Assembly: GCA_023376005.1 (NCBI GenBank)
Contig: CM042145.1
Location: 14,176,993 to 14,240,992, forward strand
Reading direction: 5' to 3'
From: Doryteuthis pealeii
Taxonomy: Eukaryota; Mollusca; Cephalopoda; Myopsida; Loliginidae
DNA length: 64,000 nt
The notes under the pieces were generated by a model, which did no database searches, was not told where the DNA came from, and worked only from the letters and a program-made list of their open reading frames with translations. The position numbers were made by a program, and so were the translations under genes. Positions 56,553 through 64,000 of the stretch are shown in pieces. Position 1 is the stretch's first letter. Every line of letters starts with the position of its first letter.

Positions 56553-56847
56553 GGAGGTGTGCTTAGCGTAATGGTTATCATCATAGAAAATGGAATTGGC
56601 AACCAGAGTTCAAATCCTAGATATGGCTGATTGCATTTCACTTCAAAATAATGCCCTTTGGAAAGGCATGAATTCATTTGTTCTCCCCCAACTATAGGTT
56701 AAAAATAGGACAGACTCTGCTCTTCAGCCATGGTAAAGCAACGAGTCTAGGAAAAGGAAAACTAAATTCAAAACCAGCTGTACTCCACTTAAAAATTGAC
56801 CTTGAGTCATATCCGGCTTATGACAGAAATAGTTGGGTAAATACATA
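56553..56847 (+). mobile_element. SINE-A, full-length reference copy
   Basis: ggaggtgtgcttagcgtaat ggtta (A box), accagagttcaaatcctag (B box), body, and end agttgggtaaataca. About 295 bp. tRNA-derived head with a non-tRNA body, as in described cephalopod SINEs. Confidence 0.93.
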
Positions 56848-56849
56848 CA

Positions 56850-58300
56850 CTATAAAAGGATTCAGATGTAAATTCCTACATATACAAGATATGTCAGTAT
56901 TAGCAATGGGAAAAAGATTTACATCTATATTGTTCTTACTTATCATCCACTTTCCCTTCCGATGAAAATGGCTTTTACTTGCATAAAACTCTAAATAAAA
57001 CAAATCATTTTGATATTTTTTATTTGTCAATTTGGAATTTATACATTGACATCTAAATATATCACTTTTTTGCCTTAATCAAAACTTGTAATAAAAGCTA
57101 CATTTTTATTTATTTTTCACATTAAAAATATCTGATAAGTATTATTTTTTTTTACATTTATTTTGATATCAAGTATATCTAATAGACACTAATTATATTA
57201 TTTTAATATATTCAGTATTTCATTGTATTTTATCTATGTAATAAAATATTTTGATAAACATATACCATAGAAAAATCATCAAATTGACATTTCTATTACA
57301 AGGAGGTTTTTAATGTTTTTAAATATATTTTTCTCATTATTGGTATGATCCCATGTAATTATGAAAATTTATTGAAACAAATGTAGGGTACCAAGTGAGA
57401 ATCAACTATTAAAAGTCAGCTAAGCTAACTTGCCAACAATGAAGTTAACCTGTATTTATTTTTGTAAATGGTATGCTCAAGAAAAGTAACTCGGTTTTAT
57501 TTCTTAAGTTATTTTCCTTTAAACTTTGATTTGGGGGTATTATAGACAAAATATAAATATACAAATGTGATGTTTTATTATAGTAAATTTTTATATAGTA
57601 ATTTCTTATTACTAATTAGCACCTCGGCAGTAAGGAGTGCCAATTACTATAGTTTTATATACCATTGGTTAACAATTTTACAAATTGAAATAAAAAGAGA
57701 GAGTTGTTAAAACTTAGGGAATGAATTCTCCAAATACTATGTATTTTTTCCCCCAATGTTTTGTTACCTATGGACTTCATCACCTTTAGCAAAATGAGTC
57801 AATATTAGATTATAATTGTGAAATTTCCATGAATCAGAATTTTTGAGAAAAATCTATTAAGAGGTCTAGAATTGGTAGATTTGAGAGACATTTAATAAAA
57901 CCTCTTGGGATTTATTCTCCAAAAACTCTACTTTTCAAATGTTGTGCCACCTTTTGCTATTTTTAGAGGCTGAAGATATTTCTCAATTTTTCTGTGTGGT
58001 TAGCTACCTAAGAATTTTCATTTTTTTTTTTTTAACCAGAAAACTGCTACTATCTATTTTTGGTTACTTCTTGTAAAGATCTATAAGGGTATCAAATTTA
58101 ATTAATTTCTGGCCAGTTGATTAGAAGATATAAGGATTCTTGGGAGATCATTGAATACAAAAAAAAATGTCCATTGATAAGAAATGTTGATTTAGCAAAA
58201 TTTCAACTTGTGATATCTTAGGAATGGTTAGGAATTTTCTCTTAAAATTTTCAGGATTTTCTAATGATTATAACAATCTACAACATATATCAAAATGAAA
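56850..58300. other. No gene seen
   Basis: AT-rich, no repeat partner in the window. Confidence 0.45.
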
Positions 58301-58784
58301 AAAAATATCTATTTTTTGGGGTCACATTGATTGGATGAATTGACATGGAATGATCCAGATGCAGCTTTTTAGATGTCTGCCTGTGACTGGACACAGAATC
58401 AATAGAATAGCCAAAATCGTCTAGAAAACACCCATTATGAGAAATGGTCTCAAATTCTCATCAGAGTGGCATTCTGAGTTATATAGACTTGGGGTAGAAA
58501 GGGGGTGGCAAATTGTCTAAAGCTGGAACCCTAGGTTAGTCTAGTGTCAGTCTCAACTCTACTGTCGGATGAAACTGTGAGTCTCTTTTATGTAGATTCA
58601 GTTTTTTGTCTTGTTAAAATCGCCCAGGACTCATCAATCAAAAGTAGGTTCCACCTGACTGAGTTTGCTAAAATCATTCCACTTATCTCTGGTGCTAGAA
58701 ACTGGCACCAACTTGTATTGCTACAGTACATATATATAATATGAGACTTTATAATAAAACTTTTATTTGTGGAAATAGAATACT

Positions 58785-59025
58785 ATTTATTCTTCCCTTC
58801 AAAATTTTCTACCAAGATGATGCTCACAGATTCTTCATTCAATCCCAATTCCTCAGCAAATATTCTGATAATGAATTTGTGATACATTTACCTATTAGAT
58901 GTTGGCATCAGATCTTGTTGAGTGTCATACAGATTTTGGATCATCCTGTCTTTACCCCCTCTCTGCATCACCTGTGCCACTCAAAGACACTAGCATATGA
59001 TATTGTCCACCCTCTGTAGACATTT
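58785..59025 (-). pseudogene. Mariner-like transposase N-terminal HTH fragment
   Basis: Minus strand, shifting frames: ISYASVFEWHR, stop, CREGVKTG, DPKSV, then FAEELGLNEESVSIILVENF. F-E-W-H-x-R-x-x-E-G and A-E-E-L-G-x-x-x-x-S-V-x-x-I-L are the two helix-turn-helix blocks of mariner-type transposases. The catalytic part is absent. Confidence 0.65.
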
Positions 59026-59084
59026 TTTAGTATGGCCAGGTTATCTGTTTGATTTAAAAAAAAAAAAAAAATGTTTCCATTTTA

Positions 59085-59375
59085 GCTCCAGTGGGACTTA
59101 GAATAAGCTGACTGTATCCCCTGCAGAGAGACAAGACCTCTCCAAAAAGGGGTGTCCTGGGTATGACAGTAAATTACATCTGGTAGCAAGACTCAGTTCT
59201 TGAGCTCTGGAGTGTGAGTACCCCTTCATTATTATTACTCCCAGGCCACTCTGACCTGGTGTGGTAGTACCTGTTAGGATCCCATCTCTGGGTCAAATAG
59301 ATCTGTTAGCAAATTATTTTTATTAGATATTAATACTTGATATATAACAATGTGCAAAAAAAAACTCTTAAGAAA
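59085..59375 (+). mobile_element. RP2, short subfamily
   Basis: ctgactgtatcccctgcaga, aaaaaggggtgtcctgggta, ggtagtacctgttaggatcc; ends in the atattaatacttgatatata tail related to the 46.8-kb satellite unit. Confidence 0.8.
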
Positions 59376-59394
59376 CTACACAATAAAGATATGT

Positions 59395-59885
59395 TTATTC
59401 TTTGTATTGATAAATTGCATCATTTTTTAAAAACCTATGAAGGGCAATCAGTAATTTTTATTCAAATTAATGTCATTCTTTAATTTTAATTACAAACATT
59501 TTTCAGGGGGGGGGTGAGCTAATGAATAAAAATAAGATATTGTGTTATTTGCTCATGTTGTGATTGTTTGCGACAAAACTTTTTTAACCCTAAATTCTTC
59601 AACTTGAAACTGGAGTGGTAAAACTTGTTAGGGTCCCATCTATGGGTTAAATAGAAAAAAAAGATGAGTTTAAAAAAAAATTTGAATACCCATCAAGAAT
59701 GAATAAAATAAAATATCTTTGGCATAAAATAACCCAACAAGAGTTGACATACCATAAAATCTAACCAATCAACCATTAACTTGAAGTTCTTGTAGGCAAT
59801 TGTAATTATTTTTGATGAAATTTCTTAAAGTGGTTTTATGCAGCTTTAAAACCTATATTTCCATAGAACATTATATTCTTTGATC
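59395..59885 (+). repeat. Duplicated segment, copy with RP2 insertion
   Basis: Aligns with 63345-63640 (ttctttgtattgataaattg, tttaattttaattac, cttcaacttgaaa, atgaaatttcttaa), interrupted only by the RP2 at 59609-59777. Confidence 0.88.
59609..59777 (+). mobile_element. RP2, 5'-truncated, with 8-bp target duplication
   Basis: Starts inside RP2 at ctggagtggtaaaacttgtt and ends at the RP2 3' tail. Flanked by aacttgaa at 59601-59608 and 59778-59785; the empty site is at 63565-63572. Confidence 0.92.
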
Positions 59886-60107
59886 ATATCATTGTTGCAG
59901 ACAAAACTGGTTTTTATTATTAAATTTTTTTTTTTAAAGAAATTTTTTATAATATATATTTTAAGGATTTCTGACATTTTGGGATTTACAGAATTCTTTG
60001 TTTATTAGTATGAATATACTTGTGGCAATACCAATCTGTATCTTGTCCAATCTTACCGGCTAACCAACCTCTCCTTGTGTATTTTTTTTTTTAAATAAAA
60101 AAAGAAG

Positions 60108-60348
60108 TTGGCCAGTTCTGGAGGTTTGGGGAATGTGGAGCACCCTTTCATCACCATTGCTCCAAGGTCCACTCTGATCCGGAGTGGTAGTACCTGTTAG
60201 GGTCCCATCTATGGGTTAAATAGAAAAATGTGTTTACAAAAAAATTGAGTATCCAATAAGAATGAATTTATTTCAAAACTTTGTCTGCATTAAATGACCC
60301 ACTGAAGTTGATATGCCGTAAAACAAAACGAACACAAACCAAACCAAA
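60108..60348 (+). mobile_element. RP2, 3' half
   Basis: ccagttctggaggtttgggg to gatatgccgtaaaacaaaac. Confidence 0.85.
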
Positions 60349-60386
60349 CCAATTAGAATAACCACTCTTAAGCAAAACAAAAAATA

Positions 60387-60815
60387 TTACAAAGAAACTT
60401 TTAACCATCTCTGCAGTACTGGAAGCATCAGCTCACCTGAGCTTCGAACATCTGTCATCACCTGCAGACAACCCCATATCATGAATGACTTTGGAAATTG
60501 TTTTTTCAGACGAACATTATATGTTTCATTTGAATGGCACCAGATGAAAGTTCCGGTATTGTCGCCTTGGCCAATGCAGATTCTTAATTCATCACTGAAT
60601 ATCACTTTCATCCAATTATACACATGCCATGATTGTTTCTTTTTAGCACACATCTTCTGTTTGTGTGTTAGTGCTGGTTTTCGTTTGGCTTTTCTCTATG
60701 TAAGTCCCATTTCATTCAGCTGATTTCTTATAGTTGTGTCACAAACATTGATTCCTGTTTCAACCCAATTGTTTTGCTGTATATCTTCTCATTTCAAAGC
60801 ATGTTTTGTCATAAC
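60387..60815 (-). pseudogene. Tc1-like transposase, middle/catalytic part
   Basis: Minus strand: GINVCDTTIRNQLNEMGLT, stop, RKAKRKPALTHKQK, then a clean frame with WMKVIFSDELRICIGQGDNT and PKSFMIWGC. This is the second HTH and the first catalytic aspartate (I-F-S-D-E) of Tc1 elements. Degrades after WGC. It continues the N-terminus at 62038-61800 across an insertion. Confidence 0.88.
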
Positions 60816-60957
60816 TTTTTTAAAAAGTTAAAGAAAACCTGGAAGACTTTTAACTCACCTCTATAAAAACAACTCTGGAGGACTTTAAACCACCTCCTAA
60901 AAAAAACCTGGAGACTTTTAACTCCTCCAGCCAACACATAAAAATTCCATAGACTTA

Positions 60958-60989
<32 letters not shown>

Positions 60990-61797
60990 CCAGTATTTGT
61001 TTATTTTTAAATTTAATCAAATTAAAAAAATTACAAGAGTTATCCCCTTGAACTGTTAAGTTAACCAATAAATGGCCGGGGAGGAAATATTTGATTGAAG
61101 ACATACCAGACATTTTTTTTTTCGCAGATGACCACTTGGAGAGATTAAGAGTAAATAGACAAGGTTTTGAAAAAGTGGGTGACGGAGAAAGTTTTTTAAA
61201 CTTCTTGCAAACTCTTTCTCTGTTAGAGTACACCAACAAGGTTTTGAAGAAGTGGCTAAGACAATTTTGAAACTGTTGGATCGGAAAATTCCACCACAGT
61301 AAGCTTTCTTGAAGTAGGAGTTATTTTTCAGAAGAAATAGTAATTTATTTTCTCTCTCTGTAAGGAAAAGGAAATTTCTCTGAAGTTTAATGTTTAATTA
61401 TTTTGTTGTGCCTTGTGTGTATTTAAAAAAAAAATAGTTGTCTGCCATAAAGAAATTGAGGATTAAAATTTTCTTCTCCAGAGAAAAAAAATAGTATTTT
61501 CTTTCTAACACAAACTTATGTTGTTGTTTATTCTAACGTTTTGCTTGTGTGTTGGAATAAAAGATTTTATGAAATAATTATTTCAACTTATGTTGTCTTG
61601 TCAATTTTCTCGAGTTTAATAATTGTTGAAAGTGAATTTTTTTTTTTTAACTATATCTTTCCAAATTTATTCAGTATTTTTCTTGGATATTCTTTTTTCT
61701 AAAGAACAATAAATTTTGCTGCCTTTTATTTACAACTTGTTGCTACAATGACTGCATGAGGGCAAAGGTTTGATTTAAAAAAAAAAAAAAAAAAAAA
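60816..61797 (+). mobile_element. ~950-bp insertion splitting the Tc1 transposase
   Basis: Bounded by Tc1 homology on both sides. Begins with three ~38-bp repeats (ggaagacttttaactcacct ...) at 60841-60935, poly(T) at 60961-60990, poly(A) at 61778-61798. Identity unknown. Confidence 0.6.
61052..61270 (+). CDS. Coding-like 72-codon frame inside the insertion
   Basis: Open from after a TGA at 61049 to a TGA at 61268. Includes KYLIEDIPDIFFFADDHLER, LRVNRQGFEKVGDGESFLNF and LQTLSLLEYTNKVLKKWLRQ F. Composition is protein-like. A ten-T run codes the FFF part. The DNA has an internal near-repeat (caaggttttgaaaaagtgg / caaggttttgaagaagtgg). Not recognised; no ATG near its start. Confidence 0.3.
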   Translation, partial: TVKLTNKWPGRKYLIEDIPDIFFFADDHLERLRVNRQGFEKVGDGESFLNFLQTLSLLEYTNKVLKKWLRQF

Positions 61798-61799
61798 AT

Positions 61800-62038
61800 T
61801 GAAGCTGAAACACTTTGTCACAAGTTTTTCTATCCTGATGCTTTTATGCTTTTCTCAGTCTGCCCCTGTATCTTTTCCTTTAACTACCCCATTTCCTTTA
61901 TATTTGCACCAAATTTTAAATACATCTGATTGGGAACAACAGCTATTTTTTTGCCACACTTCACTATGGATTGCCTTCTTGAATGAGTTTTATGATCCTT
62001 TCTACTGTTTCAATTGATAATTCTTTTCTTGGAGCCAT
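61800..62038 (-). pseudogene. Tc1-like transposase N-terminus
   Basis: ATG at 62038 opens MAPRKELSIETVERIIKLIQ EGNP, stop, then frame-shifted VFKIWCKYKGNGVVKGKDTG and RIEKLVTKCFSF. M-A-P-R-K-E-L-S is the typical Tc1 start with the first HTH. Several stops. Confidence 0.85.
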
Positions 62039-62049
62039 GTTTCCTTTCA

Positions 62050-62396
62050 GTTCAGTATGGCCAAACACTTGTTGAAGTCTGCAAGAACTGTTTTTTAATT
62101 GTTGACTGATTTGCATATCTACATTTCTGTGTTGGTATTTGTTTTAGGAATGCAAATTACAAGATAATTCCATAATATTTTCCTCTGCATGGATTGGAAA
62201 AAATTAAATTATATTTAAATAATTTAATCTAGTTTGTTTAAGGAATATTTTATGAAGCCAGAATGTCCTGCTATTGAATTAAAAAAACAAACTGTTTTGT
62301 GTCTTACCTGTTATTAGTATATTTACTGCTGAATAAATGAACATCCTCTCTAAGTGTGCTAATTCTATAATTTTTGACAGAGCTAGTATATATATA

Positions 62397-62438
<42 letters not shown>

Positions 62439-62901
62439 TGATATCTGTGGGTAGAAATAGATCTATGACCGATTTTTATGCTTTTTCTTTACCAATTATA
62501 TATATATATATATATATATATATTCCTATGCACATATCTACCAGTATGCACACTTTCATCTTTTTCTTTTTCAATAATTTGCTAACACAAAAAAAAAAAA
62601 GAATTCAAACAAGACAAGTTTGTTGTCTCTCTTCCCTTTCATCTCTCTTCTTCTTTTGTTAAACCAAAAAATAATGCACTCATCTTTAGACAAACACAAC
62701 TACTTACTGCCTAACAAGTAAGAGATGAGGTGGGGTGATAAAGGTTTCTTATCTGGCTTATCTTTGGAAGTTTTTTTTTTTTTGTTCACTTTTCCTTTTT
62801 CTTTTTCCTTGAGTGTGGCTGTCAGTTTGCAAACTACAAAAATTGTATCTCTTTTCCTTTATTTTTTTTTCTATGTGTGAGTTCTTTTCCTATTTAAATA
62901 C

Positions 62902-62939
<38 letters not shown>

Positions 62940-63200
62940 TCCATATGTGTGCTGGTGTTTTTATTTGTTTGTTTTTCTTTCTTTTTTTTTTTTTCATGCC
63001 CTGGAAACTGATTTTGTCTTCTGCATTTTTATTTTTCTGTATTTTCATTCTGCTGAACTCTGTGTTTGCAGTTCATCTGATAACATCCATTGTTCTTGTT
63101 TCCTCAGAGTCTATGCTTTGTCATAAACAGTTTTTTTTATGTCTCCTCAGGGTTCATCCTGGTCACAGCACCAGTTGTGGCAGTACCAATCTGTAAAAAT
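62050..63200. other. No gene; TA, GT and poly(T) microsatellites
   Basis: TA runs at 62387-62431 and 62499-62522, GT at 62907-62933, long T tracts. The 127-codon plus frame at 62813-63196 is built from T and GT runs. Confidence 0.6.
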
Positions 63201-63204
63201 ATTA

Positions 63205-63262
63205 TTTTTTATTAGTATTTGGATTATTGTCCTCATCTTTATTATCTGTACAATGTTTCTTT
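63205..63262 (-). repeat. End of the 36005-36505 foldback family
   Basis: tttggattattgtcctcatc tttattatctgtacaa matches the outer arm end, retaining only about 55 bp. Confidence 0.6.
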
Positions 63263-63344
63263 ATTTTTATTTTAAATTATTTTAAAATTATTCTTTATTT
63301 TATTCAAGTTTTAGTTTGTGGTTTTTGATCAATAAAGAAACATT

Positions 63345-63640
63345 CATTCTTTGTATTGATAAATTACATCATTTTCTTTAACCTATGAAGGACAATAAGT
63401 ACTTATTATTCAAATTAAGATCATTCTTTAATTTTAATTAGGGACATTTTTCAAGTGTGTTGGAGGCGGGGGGATGAGTTAATAAATATAATAGGACATT
63501 GTATTCCTTTAATCATGTTCTGATTGTCAGACACAAAACTGTTTTTTTTTAACAATAAATCTTCAACTTGAAATTCTTTTTAGCAATTATTTTTAATGAA
63601 ATTTCTTAAGGTTGTTTTATGCATTTCTTTAAAACCTATA
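63345..63640 (+). repeat. Duplicated segment, empty-site copy
   Basis: Uninterrupted counterpart of 59395-59885, with cttcaacttgaaattctttt where the other copy holds RP2. Confidence 0.88.
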
Positions 63641-64000
63641 TTTCTTTATTGATGAATTATTTCCTCAATTTCAAAATTTTATCCATCAGATTTTATGATC
63701 TTTAAACTGTATGGTCTAAGTATCAAACTGATGTTTTAAACGATTTTGGTAAAATTTTAAGAACAGATATATTTTGAGTGACTGATACATAAAATTATTA
63801 CACTCCATTTGGTAGATTCATTTTGGAACATCATCTATTCATGAAAATTCAAATGCTAAAACCATTGAAATTATCTCTAATATTTCTTATTTTTTCAATT
63901 CATTTATTTTTCTGTCCATTCAATTTGAAAATCTACAATAGCTGGGCAACTTGCTTTGCATAGTTCTCAAAGCCTGAAATTCTCTGCTACGTTATTCAAC

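Noticed and set aside
62813..63196. 127-codon frame, longest in the area
   Set aside because: Built from poly(T) and GT microsatellite; it reads F/C/V runs only.

Overview
The window is eukaryotic nuclear DNA: very AT-rich, no long open frames, real coding sequence only as short exons bounded by GT-AG introns of 2-3.5 kb, and a high load of interspersed repeats. The one host gene I can name, together with several tRNA-derived SINE families, mariner/Tc1 and Helitron remnants and short hAT-type MITEs, fits a mollusc, most likely a coleoid cephalopod. That organism call is a judgement from repeat style and was not tested.

1-15,400 (minus strand): six consecutive internal exons of a B3GNTL1 ortholog (family-2 glycosyltransferase; the vertebrate protein is reported to be QTGAL, the galactosyltransferase of queuosine-34 in tRNA-Tyr). 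Exons lie at 15313-15197, 13302-13203, 9713-9649, 7459-7394, 5163-5068 and 2081-1988. Codon phases join perfectly until the last exon, which carries two small deletions that cancel. The first exon and the 3' exons were not found. Introns hold a ~93-bp satellite, hAT-like MITEs with telomere-like cores, SINEs, a LINE 3' end and duplicated segments.

15,400-28,600: transposon graveyard. A hAT-like MITE, the intact 5' half of a mariner, a broken LTR-retrotransposon gag followed by a ~46-bp tandem array, an LTR-like promoter block with three primer-binding-site-like repeats, a kilobase of degenerate but clearly coding-like sequence of unknown family, nested TIR elements, a mariner C-terminus, a perfect 36-bp-arm hairpin and a second telomere-cored MITE with a perfect 8-bp target duplication.

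28,500-28,640 is a CpG-dense patch in CpG-poor DNA and may be a promoter/first exon. 29,480-33,950 is a repeat-poor, low-complexity AT desert.

34,900-64,000: SINEs, a ~2-kb Helitron Rep pseudogene (minus strand) broken by a SINE and by a TIR element with 6-bp target duplications, two phase-compatible candidate exons of an unknown plus-strand gene (41,414 and 48,650), many copies of a ~590-bp retroposed repeat called RP2 here (one with its empty site preserved elsewhere in the window), a satellite grown from that repeat's tail, and a Tc1-like transposase split by a ~950-bp insertion.

No CRISPR array, rRNA, intact tRNA or intact transposase gene was seen. Family labels SINE-A, SINE-C, SINE-D and RP2 are mine. 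Repeat boundaries are by eye and usually good to about 10 bases.
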